A stretch of DNA of 64,000 nt from Cerasicoccus frondis (GCA_031296915.1 JAVDPC010000017.1:62001-126000), one strand, 5' to 3'. Shown: positions 8,759-18,427, counted from the first letter of the stretch. Made by a program: numbers and translations. Notes: a model not told the origin generated them from the letters alone.

Positions 8759-10804
8759 TTAAACCTCCGCTGCGGCTTCAACGGCCTCGGGCTCGACCCA
8801 CTTGCCATGCTCGGAAATGAGGTCCACCAGACGGTCGAGGGCTTCGACTTCCGGGATGTTAAACTTCACGCACTCCTTGCCGACATAGAGGTTGATCTTG
8901 CCCGGCGCGCCGCCGACGTAGCCAAAGTCCGCATCCGCCATTTCGCCGGGGCCATTCACGATGCAGCCCATGACGGCGATGGTTACGCCCTTCAGGTGGC
9001 CAGTGCGCCCTTTGATGCGCTGCGTGACTTCCTGCAGGTCGAACAAGGTGCGGCCACAGCTGGGACACGCGACGTATTCCGTTTTGGTGGCGCGCATGCG
9101 CGCAGCCTGGAGCATGTTGTAGGCAAGAGCCGTCGCCTGATCAAAGCGGTCAACGTTTTCGACGGAAATTAAGTCGCCCATGCCATCGACAAACAAATTA
9201 CCGGCGACCATGGACGCCTCCAGCAGTTGATTGCCAAAGCCGGTTTCTTCGAGCACCTGCATTTCCGGGGTGATGCGAATCCAGAGTGGGGCTTTGCTGC
9301 CGATTTCTTTCAGCGCATCGCCGAGCGCACGGTAAGCGCCCGTGGCGTGGGTGTCGCCCGGAACGCCTGTGCGGGTGAATACGAGATGGCCGTCACCGAG
9401 TTTCTGAATGGTGTCTCGCCATTCGAGGACTTGGTGCGCGCTGGTGTCGAGGGCGATCAGGAAATTATGATGCACGGCCCACTGGTGGGCGTGTTCGAGG
9501 CAGTTTTTCTCAAACTTGCAAATGAACATCCAGCGGATGTCCGTGCTGAAGTTCAACGCTTCCAATTTCTCCGGAGAAACATCCTCGGCGCACTTAACGA
9601 CGATTGCTTCGATTGCCGGGGCCAGCACTTTGGCGAGCTGCTCCAAGTGGGGAAGGTCGTCATTGGACGCAACGTTCACCAACAGGCCTTCGACTTTGGC
9701 GTCCTTAAACTTGCGGTTCACGTCCAGCACGTCTTTGACGATCTGAGTGTGCTCAGACAGCGGGCGTCCGGCGGCGGTGATGACGCGTGGCGGTTCCAGT
9801 GGGCCCAGTGGCGCATTGCGGCCAAAGGAGAGATCGACGATTTCGCGGCGTTGGTAGTTGTAGAAATCTGCGTGTGCTTCGCTGCGGTCGGTGTCGGGCA
9901 GGGCGGCGGATTGCTCCCAATGCGCATGCGCGCGCTTCACGAGCTCCTGGCAGACCGGAATTTCGTGCCAGGGATCTTCAGTCAGGGAAACGCGCACGGT
10001 GTCGCCGAGGCCGTCATAGAGCAGGGCGCCGATGCCGACTGCGCTCTTGATGCGCGCGTCTTCACCTTCACCGGCCTCGGTGACGCCCAGGTGCAATGGA
10101 TATTGCATGCCTTCCAGGTTCATTTTCTCAACCACGAGCCGGTAGGCCTGAATCATGACCTTCGGGTTGCTCGCCTTCATCGACAAAATGATGTTGTGGA
10201 AATTGTGGCTTTCGGCGATGCGGATAAACTCGAGGGCGGACTCGACCATGCCCAGCGGCGTATCGCCGTAGCGGTTCATGATGCGGTCGGACAGGGAGCC
10301 GTGGTTGGTGCCGATGCGCAGGGCGCGACCAAGCTCCTTGGCGCGGAGGACCAGGGGAGTGAAGGCGCTGTGCAGGCGCTCAAGCTCTTCCTGGTAAGCG
10401 GCGTCGGTGTACTCGGTGACGGCGAACTTCTTTTTATCGGCGTAGTTGCCTGGGTTGACGCGGACCTTGTCCACGTGCTCAACAGCGATCATTGCAGCGC
10501 TCGGCAGAAAGTGAATGTCCGCAACCAGCGGCACATTGCTAAATCCGGCCGCCGAAAACTGTTTGCGAATCGGCCCGAGGGCCTCTGCGGCAGCTTTATT
10601 GGGCGCGGTGATGCGGACGATTTCGCAACCGACCTCCGCGAGGCGGATACACTGCCTGACTGTGGCTTCGACGTCTTGCGTCAAGCTCGTGGTCATGGAT
10701 TGGACGCGTATCGGGTTGCCGCCGCCAACACCGACAGGGCCAACCATGACTTCGCGCGTTTGACGGCGGGTTGCTTTAAAGCGTGAATGGCAATAAGGCT
10801 GCAT
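8759..10804 (-). CDS. ispG: 4-hydroxy-3-methylbut-2-enyl diphosphate synthase, long (A*-insert) form
   Basis: Penultimate step of the MEP isoprenoid pathway, an Fe-S enzyme. The N-terminal TIM-barrel part starts with TRRQTREVMVGPVGVGG, and VADIHFLPSAA and RVNPGNYADKKKF follow. The C-terminal 4Fe-4S ligands are C580, C583 (VACPSCGRTLFDLQ) and C614 (VMGCIVNGPGE, with E621). At 681 residues it is the long form with a large middle insert, as in plants, chlamydiae and Bacteroidetes/Verrucomicrobia, not the ~370-residue E. coli form. The ATG at 10804 begins MQPYCHSRFKATRRQT, close to the known start of such proteins. Confidence 0.97.
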   Translation of the reverse strand: MQPYCHSRFKATRRQTREVMVGPVGVGGGNPIRVQSMTTSLTQDVEATVRQCIRLAEVGCEIVRITAPNKAAAEALGPIRKQFSAAGFSNVPLVADIHFLPSAAMIAVEHVDKVRVNPGNYADKKKFAVTEYTDAAYQEELERLHSAFTPLVLRAKELGRALRIGTNHGSLSDRIMNRYGDTPLGMVESALEFIRIAESHNFHNIILSMKASNPKVMIQAYRLVVEKMNLEGMQYPLHLGVTEAGEGEDARIKSAVGIGALLYDGLGDTVRVSLTEDPWHEIPVCQELVKRAHAHWEQSAALPDTDRSEAHADFYNYQRREIVDLSFGRNAPLGPLEPPRVITAAGRPLSEHTQIVKDVLDVNRKFKDAKVEGLLVNVASNDDLPHLEQLAKVLAPAIEAIVVKCAEDVSPEKLEALNFSTDIRWMFICKFEKNCLEHAHQWAVHHNFLIALDTSAHQVLEWRDTIQKLGDGHLVFTRTGVPGDTHATGAYRALGDALKEIGSKAPLWIRITPEMQVLEETGFGNQLLEASMVAGNLFVDGMGDLISVENVDRFDQATALAYNMLQAARMRATKTEYVACPSCGRTLFDLQEVTQRIKGRTGHLKGVTIAVMGCIVNGPGEMADADFGYVGGAPGKINLYVGKECVKFNIPEVEALDRLVDLISEHGKWVEPEAVEAAAEV

Positions 10805-11090
10805 AGTAAAAAATCAAAGTCAGCCACTAGAACAGCAGCGGGAGCAAATATCAAACGGAAAGAAATGCCGTGCTTTTGCTCATTTTTGGACAGTTTCAGT
10901 CTGCCTTTTGGCGAGGGGGCTCATTACCCTGCTTGGATAGTGCGCAATGGAGGTGTGTTTGTTAATTAATTGTGAAAGGCTAAAATGCCCTAAAAAATAG
11001 GGGGTGCGGCTTAACAACTGCTGATTTCTGCCGTATCTCTTAACAGAAGCTTAAGGTGCGAGCATCTTGCACCTGCGGCGTAGGAGGGGA

Positions 11091-11606
11091 ATGAAAGCTG
11101 TTAAATTTGACATGTCGCCGGCTAAGCGGAGACGCGCGGGCCTTTCGCTGATCGAAATCATGATCGGAATGGCCATTCTTGGGCTGGTGATGGCTGCCAG
11201 CCTGATGGCAATTCCGGAGATTCGGGAGCTTAATTTTCGCTCGGACAGTGTTCGCAGCGGCTATACCGTTTTGAATTCTGAGTTGGAAAACCTGAGGACT
11301 CAGACTTACGATCAGCTCTCGGACACGATCACCAACTCTGGCTCTAGTCCCAGCGGTGGTCTTTTGGGCGGCTTGCTCGGGCTGGAAGAGGAAAACGACC
11401 AGGTGCAGACCAAATCCACGGTCACCCTGAACAGCACCGCATATACGGTTGTCCGCGACCTGCAGTTTATGGATTCCGCCAAGGAAATCATCCAAACCAC
11501 CATCACGGTGGACTGGAGTTCCGCCGGGCGGAGCCAGAACATTGTCGGTCGGGCAATTTTCACCAAAGATGGACTATCGGATAAAAAGTTCAGCACGGCG
11601 AACTAA
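11091..11606 (+). CDS. Prepilin-like protein (type IV pilin/type II secretion pseudopilin)
   Basis: 171 residues. The prepilin motif is RRAGLSLIEIMIGMAILGLVM: cleavage would follow the Gly and the conserved Glu is at mature position 5. The rest is a short globular part with a Gly/Leu-rich turn (GGLLGGLLGL). The ATG at 11091 has an AGGAGG Shine-Dalgarno sequence at 11083-11088, one of the few clear ones in the window, which decides this start over the TTG at 11067. It is the first gene of a three-gene operon; the following gene starts inside its last codons. Confidence 0.88.
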   Translation: MKAVKFDMSPAKRRRAGLSLIEIMIGMAILGLVMAASLMAIPEIRELNFRSDSVRSGYTVLNSELENLRTQTYDQLSDTITNSGSSPSGGLLGGLLGLEEENDQVQTKSTVTLNSTAYTVVRDLQFMDSAKEIIQTTITVDWSSAGRSQNIVGRAIFTKDGLSDKKFSTAN

Positions 11607-12123
11607 GCGCCGTCAGGCGGGCTTTTCACTGCCCGAGCTACTCATTGCAATGACCATTTTTGGACTGCTGGCCAGTGGCATTACGGCGACGTTTTTCGCC
11701 TTCAGTCGAGGGCTGAAGGTTTCCATGGAGCATGCTGACCACTCGGCCCAAACCCAGTACGCCTTCGAGCGCATTAACAAAAAGCTTCATTCGATCAGCA
11801 CCGCACATGCGACATCCAGCACGAGTTTTGACTTTACGACCACCGATCTGGAGGGGAACAAAGAACGGCTCAAGCTCTACTACGACGCGCAAAAAGACGA
11901 GCTGATCGAAGCCAACGTCACCACTGGAGGCATTCGCACGCTGTTAGCCAAGGTGGACTCCGCTCAATTCACTTACTACGACCGATTTGGCGTTGTAACC
12001 AACACCCTGATCGACATCAACGCCGCCAAACTGGAGGTCCAGACTGAGGTCGCCACGACCAACGGCTCCAAGGATGTGAAGACAGAAACATCCATCATCA
12101 CCTTTCGCAATCGCAACCTATGA
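11569..12123 (+). CDS. Prepilin-like protein, PilW/PulJ type
   Basis: 184 residues. The motif RRQAGFSLPELLIAMTIFGLL is a class III/IV prepilin signal with Glu at mature position 5. The mature part has an AQTQYAFERINKKLHS helix and a YYDAQKDELIEANV strand, as in PilW/PulJ minor pseudopilins. The ATG at 11569 lies inside the preceding gene (38-base overlap) and the stop overlaps the next start (ATGA), so all three are co-translated. It is processed by a prepilin peptidase; one is encoded at 52547. Confidence 0.85.
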   Translation: MDYRIKSSARRTKRRQAGFSLPELLIAMTIFGLLASGITATFFAFSRGLKVSMEHADHSAQTQYAFERINKKLHSISTAHATSSTSFDFTTTDLEGNKERLKLYYDAQKDELIEANVTTGGIRTLLAKVDSAQFTYYDRFGVVTNTLIDINAAKLEVQTEVATTNGSKDVKTETSIITFRNRNL

Positions 12124-13532
12124 ACTCTGCACAGCACACTCGCCGCAGCGGATCGGTCATTCTATTGGCCATGATTTTCAGCGCGGTATCCATCATCGCC
12201 ATTGTCTACCTGAGCCAGTCTTTAGTGTCGCAGCACCGGACAACGGTTCGCTATGGCTTGGGCTACACGGCTTTTCACCTTGCAGAGTCAGGCATCGAGC
12301 TGGGCATGCACGCCATTGCCAACCAGGATTTGGGCGGCAGCTACTGGCCCAAGAAGGCGGACGTCACCTGGGAATACGTTGATAATGCCCCGGTTGGCCA
12401 GTATGGCTCATCCACCACGGTGCGTATCGTGGGGCAGGGCAGCGGCAAATACCTCATCACCTCACTGGCGGAGATCGATTTGGGCGATACGCCTGTCCAG
12501 CGTGCGGTGGAAACCGTCGTCCAGCAGGCCTTGAGTCAGGAGCAGGAAGAGGAAAACACCGGCTCGGGCGTCTTTGCCTACGGCATGGTGGCTCGCGACT
12601 CCATCAAGCTCAACCACAACAATCCGGGCATGAAGGTCTCCAGCTACGATAGTAACGTCAACAACGGCGTGCCGATTTGGGGAACGAACACCGGGCGCTA
12701 CGTGACCGTGGCGACCCCTGCGACTGGCAACAACGCGATCGCCATCAACAATGCTGTCGTGCATGGGTCGATTCGCACGGGAGGCGGCAACATCAGCTAT
12801 TCTTCGGGCTTCAACAACCCGAACCAGCAAGACCAGAATGCGGTTATCATCGGGCCTGACTCCACTCAAACCAGTGGCGTTGACTCCAACTATGTTTCCA
12901 AAGATTTCGATGGCGAAGTCACCGACCCCGACCTGCCAACGAGCGATGGCTACGTCAAAGTTTCCTACGACCAAAATTATTGGCAGAACAACTCTAACAT
13001 TTCTCTGGGCAATTCTCTTGTGCCAACCTGGGTCGACACTGAGCGCATCAACACCAACCAAAACGCCAAGTTGACGATTAATGGAACCGTCGTGATTGAT
13101 GCGGTGCGCAACCTGAATCTCGGCGGCGAGATCGACATCAAGCCTGGCGCGAGCCTCATCATCATGGCGGGCGAAAATATCCACGTGAACGCGGACTACA
13201 TCGACCAGCAGTATCCGGCACAGTTTCAGATCATCGCGAAAAACAGCCAGGATGTTGTGCTGAATAACTTCAAGGTCTTTACCGGTGTGATTAACGCGCC
13301 GAATTCCAACGTGCGCTTGGCCGGGGTTGGCAGCACGCCCAAGGGGCAATTCCGTGGCGCGGTTGTCGCGAAGTATATCGAGGTCACCAATGGCGTCGAG
13401 TTTTACTACGACGTCAACCTGGGCGATGGCGGCAGTCAGGACCCAGGCAATTACGACGAAGGCGATGATGACATCGGTGAGCTGGAACTCGTCAGTTGGG
13501 CCGAAATCTCACCGTCGAAGGCGTTTAAGTAA
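12120..13532 (+). CDS. PilX-like pilus-associated/exported protein with a C-terminal beta-rich domain
   Basis: 470 residues. The N-terminus (RRSGSVILLAMIFSAVSIIAIVYLSQS) is a hydrophobic pilin-like helix without the canonical Glu, followed by a PilX-like helix (GYTAFHLAESGIELGMHAIA). From about residue 155 the protein is a long Asn/Gly-rich beta sequence with VVHGSIRTGGGNISYSSG and LIIMAGENIHVNADY, ending in a GVINAPNSNVRLAG ... FRGAVVAKYIEV block like bactofilin/DUF7305-type beta helices. It is translated from an ATGA overlap with the previous gene. It may be a structural or tip component of a pseudopilus; this is inference. Confidence 0.8.
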   Translation: MNSAQHTRRSGSVILLAMIFSAVSIIAIVYLSQSLVSQHRTTVRYGLGYTAFHLAESGIELGMHAIANQDLGGSYWPKKADVTWEYVDNAPVGQYGSSTTVRIVGQGSGKYLITSLAEIDLGDTPVQRAVETVVQQALSQEQEEENTGSGVFAYGMVARDSIKLNHNNPGMKVSSYDSNVNNGVPIWGTNTGRYVTVATPATGNNAIAINNAVVHGSIRTGGGNISYSSGFNNPNQQDQNAVIIGPDSTQTSGVDSNYVSKDFDGEVTDPDLPTSDGYVKVSYDQNYWQNNSNISLGNSLVPTWVDTERINTNQNAKLTINGTVVIDAVRNLNLGGEIDIKPGASLIIMAGENIHVNADYIDQQYPAQFQIIAKNSQDVVLNNFKVFTGVINAPNSNVRLAGVGSTPKGQFRGAVVAKYIEVTNGVEFYYDVNLGDGGSQDPGNYDEGDDDIGELELVSWAEISPSKAFK

Positions 13533-13652
13533 TCTCGGTAAGGATCTACGCCAAGTTTCGCTCACTGGCGCCTCGCTAAAATAAATGTCAAACGGTGCGG
13601 GGTGACCGGTTCCGTCTGGAGCAAAGGGGGCAAATTTTCTATAACGCTTGGT

Positions 13653-14939
13653 GTGAAAATAACAGCTAGCCCCCAGCGCGCGCACCATCGTTTTTCTGTA
13701 TTGCTTGGCGTTTTTTTCGCTGGGCAGCTCGCATCAGCAGTGCCGCAGGCCCCTGAGCTGTCGCCTCCCTGGGAGGTGGTTTCAGCGCCTGCGTTTACCG
13801 CACGCTCGTTGGGTGACGTCCCCAAGGAACCGCTCGCGATGAGCGAATGGGCATTCCACAAGAGCGCCGATGGCTCGCGGCCGAGTGGGGTCGAGCAGCA
13901 ATATGTGTGGCTGATGAACCGGGCGCGGGCGAACCCGGAAGTCGAGGGCATCTGGCTTTCCCTGGTTCAGGATAGTCGGATTAAGAATGCCGTCAGCTAC
14001 TTCAACGTGGACTTGGATATTCTGCGGGCGGAGTTTCTTGCGCTGGCGCCCACGCCGCCAGCGGCGTTCGACGTTCGTTTGCACGAGGCTGCGCTGTCTC
14101 ACTCGGAGTATCTGGTCAGTGAGGACGCCCAGAACCACACCGGTCAATTTCAACGCATTTCCGATGCAGGTTTTGCCTACTCCAGCGCCCGCGCCAGCGT
14201 GTTTTCCTACTCCCAAAATGGCCCCTATGGCCACGCCGGGTTCAACATCGACTGGGGCGGCAATGACGGGACTGGCATGCAGACGGGCCGCGGTCATCGG
14301 GCAGGGCTGATGGGCAACTACAGCAACGTCGGCATCGGCATCGTGGAAGACAATGACGCGGGCACGTCCGTTGGCCCGCAAGTCACGACGATCAACTATT
14401 GCAACGCCCAGACTTCGCAAGCCAACCACTACAACCGCTTCATCGTGGGCACGGTTTGGGAGGACGCCAATGGCAACCTGCTCTACGATCCGGGTGAAGG
14501 CTTGGCTGGGGTGACGGTGATGCCGGACAGTGGCGATTTCTACGCCATCACAGGGGATGCTGGCGGCTATGCGATCCCGGTCGATCCCGGCGACTATACA
14601 TTAAGCTTCAGCGGAGGCGATTTGTTGTCCGGAGTGCAGATCGACGTCACTGTCGGCTCCACCAGTGTGCTGGTTCCGTGGCTGTATTTTCCTGCGGAAG
14701 AGATGCTGGCTGGAGCTGAGTTGCTGGTGGACGCCGTGGACTTCGAGACGGACGCGGATTGGCAAAACTACTACGGCCAGCCAACCACCGTAGGCGTGAG
14801 CGAAAACCTGGTCGATTGGGAATTGATCGACAGCGGCATTGCGAACATTGGTGGGTCCATGAGTTGGACGGATGACTGGTCTGGTGATCCAAGTACGCGC
14901 TTTTGGCGCATTCAAGCCTGGTCCTACATCGAGGAGTGA
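13653..14939 (+). CDS. Secreted CAP (SCP/PR-1) domain protein with SdrD B-like repeat
   Basis: 428 residues from a GTG at 13653, chosen because it gives a normal signal peptide (RFSVLLGVFFAGQLASA); an in-frame GTG at 13602 would add 17 residues. A CAP domain spans about 75-255: ARANPEVEGIWL, LHEAALSHSEYLV and the NHTGQ block carry the family histidines. Residues about 263-345 resemble a B-type Ig repeat (VGTVWEDANGNLLYDPGEG). The C-terminus carries the GVSENLVDWELIDSG ... FWRIQAW module. CAP proteins of this kind are extracellular; their substrate is not known. Confidence 0.82.
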   Translation: MKITASPQRAHHRFSVLLGVFFAGQLASAVPQAPELSPPWEVVSAPAFTARSLGDVPKEPLAMSEWAFHKSADGSRPSGVEQQYVWLMNRARANPEVEGIWLSLVQDSRIKNAVSYFNVDLDILRAEFLALAPTPPAAFDVRLHEAALSHSEYLVSEDAQNHTGQFQRISDAGFAYSSARASVFSYSQNGPYGHAGFNIDWGGNDGTGMQTGRGHRAGLMGNYSNVGIGIVEDNDAGTSVGPQVTTINYCNAQTSQANHYNRFIVGTVWEDANGNLLYDPGEGLAGVTVMPDSGDFYAITGDAGGYAIPVDPGDYTLSFSGGDLLSGVQIDVTVGSTSVLVPWLYFPAEEMLAGAELLVDAVDFETDADWQNYYGQPTTVGVSENLVDWELIDSGIANIGGSMSWTDDWSGDPSTRFWRIQAWSYIEE

Positions 14940-15592
14940 CGCCTGTCGCTTAAAGTTGCTCTGGAGAATGGCTGACCAGATCAGCGAGCAGCATCAATGC
15001 ATCTTCATCCAGATGCCCAAGGCGGCGGGGAGGCGGCTTAAGATCAAAAATAAAAATGCTCGCGCGTTCACTTTTTTGTTGTGAAAAGTGATCGGATTAG
15101 TAGTGTTTAAATGAACATTTCTATCCGCCATGAAAACTTCTCTCCCATACACCGGTTGCCCGCCTTAACGGGCAGCGAGTCCAGTCAATGCTGTGTGAAC
15201 GCATTCGTGTTTGCGCGGCGCTTGAGCCGTTGATGGGGCCCATTCGCCGATGTGCTGGTGTAAACAGTCACGTCGGCGACGCCCCGAGGCTTTAATTCGG
15301 CAGCCGCCGACAAGCGCACCGTAAACTTATGCCAGCTTGTGTTTCGCCATGTTGACGTTGAAGCGCCCGACACAACGGGGCGTTCCCCGACCCGCGCCCA
15401 ATGGGCGAACGGGAGACCTTTTTGTTCTTTGATACCGTGATTTTTTGCCATTGGCGCCCCCCCCTCAGCGAGTTTTGCGGGTCATTTTTCCAAGTATTGA
15501 CCATCACTCAGGCCATGACTTTAACGCTCTATGCGAAAAAATAAAGTTTGCGGTCGGAGTGGCGTAGTTGGTTCAATGAGCCATACCCCGGC
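14940..15592. other. Gene-poor region of about 650 bases
   Basis: No convincing gene. There is an 88-codon open frame on the minus strand (15185-15451) with no recognisable domain. A GCCCG-CGGGC hairpin lies at about 15159-15174. The AT-rich stretch 15045-15075 contains TGCTCGCGCGTTCACTTTTT, which recurs nearly unchanged, reversed, near 42580-42605. The right part should hold the promoter of the AraC-type gene. Confidence 0.5.
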
Positions 15593-16582
15593 ATGACCGA
15601 ACCAAGCACTTTGCAAAATGAATCCCGCTGGCTGGCGCTGGTGCGCCAGATGCTCGAAAAGCCTCACGCCGTAGAGCGTGGCTACTGTGGCCGCATCAAG
15701 TGGAGCCCCACCTCGCGCCTGGAACCTACGATGACTGGGAGGCGTCCACACAACGATTTTGACGTGCTCATCATCCTCTCGGGTCGCGGCGTTTTATACG
15801 ATGAGCATTCCGACTGGGAATGTGCGCTTCGCTCAGGCATGGCCGTGCTCGCCCCCCCGAACTTTATCATGCGTGGCGAGCATGAGCAGAGTGATCCAAT
15901 TGCGCTGGCGTTCCTGCACTTCAGGCCGTCAGCCGAGGTGACGCAACAAATGGTTTCGTTTCTGGGCGACCAGCCGCTCGTTTATGATTTTCCGGACTAT
16001 TGGCGCTGGGATGCGCTTTTCCGCGAGTGGCTCATGACGGAGTATAACCAGTGGTTGTCACACCGTGGCAGCTCTGGGAGTGGGCCGAGCATGAACGAAA
16101 ACATCGATGGCGTGACCATGTTGCCGTCCAGCCAAGCGAGCCGGGCGACGGATCTGGCGCGCCACCTCACCTACATTGCGCTCGTGGCCGAGCCCTTGCT
16201 TGCGCCGATGCTGCCGGCAACATCCATGGATTCCGCCAAGATGCGGGACCGCGAATTGGTGGCCCGCGCGGTGCAGCTCATGGAGGCGGAGCGCTCTGCA
16301 TTTGTGATGATCGAAGCGTTGGCGAGGGACTGCAGTTGCAGTGTTTCGCGCCTGCGGCGGGCATTCCACACCGTCTACCAATGCTCACCGCGCGACTACC
16401 AAATCCGCACCCGGTTGGAGCGCGCCGCCGCACTGTTGCGTTACTCCAGCCTGTCGGTGAAGGAAGTCGCCGCCGAGCTTGGTTACACGGATCAGTTTCA
16501 GTTCTCGCGGCAGTTCAAGCAGTTCTGGGGCATGGCGCCGTCGCAGTTCGATGGCCAGGCCCTGACAGGCTGCAGAAGTTAA
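15593..16582 (+). CDS. AraC family transcriptional regulator
   Basis: 329 residues. The N-terminal cupin-like sensing part (about 1-140) has FDVLIILSGRGVLYDE and the Ala/Pro-rich MAVLAPPNFIMRGEHEQ turn. The C-terminal two-helix-turn-helix domain (about 225-320) carries FVMIEALARDCSCSVSRLRRAFH, SPRDYQIRTRLERAAALL and the second HTH VKEVAAELGYTDQFQFSRQFKQ. The ATG at 15593 is preferred over the in-frame TTG at 15548. The esterase gene follows 73 bases downstream on the same strand, so a polysaccharide-derived sugar as effector is plausible. Confidence 0.88.
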   Translation: MTEPSTLQNESRWLALVRQMLEKPHAVERGYCGRIKWSPTSRLEPTMTGRRPHNDFDVLIILSGRGVLYDEHSDWECALRSGMAVLAPPNFIMRGEHEQSDPIALAFLHFRPSAEVTQQMVSFLGDQPLVYDFPDYWRWDALFREWLMTEYNQWLSHRGSSGSGPSMNENIDGVTMLPSSQASRATDLARHLTYIALVAEPLLAPMLPATSMDSAKMRDRELVARAVQLMEAERSAFVMIEALARDCSCSVSRLRRAFHTVYQCSPRDYQIRTRLERAAALLRYSSLSVKEVAAELGYTDQFQFSRQFKQFWGMAPSQFDGQALTGCRS

Positions 16583-16655
16583 GGCCAGCAGAGTTTTAGT
16601 TTGCGACCAGTCCGGCAAGCCGACTAGCTGGTGTTTTCCGAACCCAAATCATTCT

Positions 16656-17636
16656 ATGCCAGCATTCGATTACCCTCTCGAGAAACTCAAAACCTACCTG
16701 GGGCAAAGCCCGTGCCCGTCGGATTTCGACGCCTACTGGACCGAAGCCTTGGACGAAATGCGCGCGGTGGACGCTCAGCCCGAGCGGGTGAAGTCCGACT
16801 TCGAAACGCCCTTTGCGGACTGCTATGACTTGTATTGGAAAGGCGTTGGCGGCGCCCGCGTGCACGCCAAGCTCGTCATCCCGAAGCATATCCCCGAAGG
16901 TGGTTGCCCGGCCATTTGCCAGTTCCATGGCTACAGCGCCTGGTGCGGAGAGTGGACTCATTTACTGGCGATGGCTGCCTCCGGTTTTGTGGTGGCGTCG
17001 ATGGATTGCCGGGGCCAGGCGGGAGATTCCCAGGAGGTCGTATCCGCGAACCTGAGCACGTTTAAGGGGCACATTATCCGCGGCCTGCGCAATGACCCCA
17101 AAGACCTCGCATTTCGCGCGATCTTCCTCGACACCGCGCAACTGGCGGGCCTCGTGATGGACATGCCCGAAGTCGACGGCGCGCGGGTAGCTTCCCAGGG
17201 CGGCAGCCAGGGTGGGGCGCTTTCACTGGTCTGCGCCGCGCTAGAGCCGCGCATTGCGAAGGTCGTGTCTCAGTTCCCGTTTTTGTCCGACTACTACCGG
17301 GTCTGGCAGATGGATCTCGCCGAAAACGCATACGTTGAACTGCGTGATTTCTTCCGTTGGTCTGATCCGCTGCACGAGCGTGAAGAGGAAATCTTTAATT
17401 GGCTTGGCTACATCGACGTGAAGAACCTCGCGCCGCGCATCAAGGGAGACGTGCTTATGGCCATCACGCTGATGGATAAAACCTGCCCGCCATCCACACA
17501 GTTTGCCGCGTATAACAACATCCACGCTCCCAAGAAGCATTTGATCTATCATGACCATGGGCACGAAAATCTGCCGCATTGGCCAGACCACGTCTATCGC
17601 TTCTTCCGCGACTGGATGTGCGTCAGCGGCCAATGA
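16656..17636 (+). CDS. Carbohydrate esterase family 7 (acetylxylan esterase/cephalosporin C deacetylase)
   Basis: 326 residues, typical CE7 length. The catalytic Ser is S184 in the GGSQGGALS elbow, the acid is D274 (LMDKTCPPST), and the base is H303 (DHGHE); the conserved RGQ block appears as DCRGQAGDS near residue 117. CE7 enzymes remove acetyl groups from xylo-oligosaccharides or short acylated sugars, usually in the cytoplasm, and no signal peptide is present here. The neighbouring AraC regulator fits a sugar-utilisation unit. Its end overlaps the convergent methyltransferase gene by 14 bases. Confidence 0.9.
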   Translation: MPAFDYPLEKLKTYLGQSPCPSDFDAYWTEALDEMRAVDAQPERVKSDFETPFADCYDLYWKGVGGARVHAKLVIPKHIPEGGCPAICQFHGYSAWCGEWTHLLAMAASGFVVASMDCRGQAGDSQEVVSANLSTFKGHIIRGLRNDPKDLAFRAIFLDTAQLAGLVMDMPEVDGARVASQGGSQGGALSLVCAALEPRIAKVVSQFPFLSDYYRVWQMDLAENAYVELRDFFRWSDPLHEREEEIFNWLGYIDVKNLAPRIKGDVLMAITLMDKTCPPSTQFAAYNNIHAPKKHLIYHDHGHENLPHWPDHVYRFFRDWMCVSGQ

Positions 17637-18363
17637 TGGGCTTGATGCCGCCAAAGGCTGCGAAGCAGGAGTTCTTGTGTAAGATGTCCACCGGGCGAAA
17701 GCCGACCCGGTGCATGAGCTCGATTTGGTAGGTGACGGATCGCGGCGAGTCTTCCCGATCAATGTAGGCAAATACTTTTTCCGCATATTCGGCGCCGCCC
17801 AGACCGTTGAGATAATCTCCGTACCGTCGCCACATGAGGCTGTGCACGTTGTCCGATTCGTGGGCGACCAAGTCAGTGATCCAAAACGAGCCGCCGGGCC
17901 GGAGCAGGTGGAAAATCATCTCGAACGCGGCCTCCCAATCCGCGTCATCGCGCAGGTGGTGCAGCACCGCAGCGGCAATTACGACATCGAACGAATGCGT
18001 CGGGAACGCGATATCGCGGAAGTCGCCTTGGTAGACGGTGATGCTGCCGGAGTTCTCCGCCTCAATGCGCTCCTCGGCGCGCTCAAGCATGGGCAGGCTC
18101 AAGTCGCAAATGTCGCAGTCGAAATCACGCCCGTATTCCTGCCGAAGCTTGATGGTGTTGTTGGCGGCGCCGCAGCCGATATCGAGGACGCGACGAATGG
18201 TCGGCGTGGCGGCGATGGCGGCCTGCGTGATGAGGTCCATCGCCAGCGGTGCGTCAATGGTCGCAGCCTGCCCGGTTTCCAAATTGGAGAAGCGCTCGAC
18301 GTCGGCGTCAAAGCGCGTGCGAATTTCGTCGAGAGTGGACTTTTCGTGAAGCGGAGTGGCCAT
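17623..18363 (-). CDS. Class I SAM-dependent methyltransferase
   Basis: 246 residues. The SAM-binding loop is RVLDIGCGAANNTIKL, the acidic second strand ends DCDICDLSLPMLERAEERI, and motif IV is SFDVVIAAAVLHHLRDD with PGGSFWITDLV following. The C-terminal YQIELMHRVGFRPVDILHKN and AAFGGIK resemble CmoA-like methyltransferases, but the CmoA-specific carboxy-SAM site cannot be confirmed by eye. The substrate is unknown. The ATG at 18363 gives a compact start. Confidence 0.82.
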   Translation of the reverse strand: MATPLHEKSTLDEIRTRFDADVERFSNLETGQAATIDAPLAMDLITQAAIAATPTIRRVLDIGCGAANNTIKLRQEYGRDFDCDICDLSLPMLERAEERIEAENSGSITVYQGDFRDIAFPTHSFDVVIAAAVLHHLRDDADWEAAFEMIFHLLRPGGSFWITDLVAHESDNVHSLMWRRYGDYLNGLGGAEYAEKVFAYIDREDSPRSVTYQIELMHRVGFRPVDILHKNSCFAAFGGIKPIIGR

Positions 18364-18427
18364 GGCATTATGATATGCCTCAAGGCCGTTTCGTCAATCC
18401 CAGGTGTCGGAGAGTTGCCCTCCAGTT

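Noticed and set aside
9227..10786. A 519-codon open frame on the plus strand
   Set aside because: It lies antisense to ispG, which has all motifs; the frame has no domain.
15185..15451. 88-codon frame on the minus strand
   Set aside because: No domain, no ribosome binding site and odd composition; I list the region as gene-poor.
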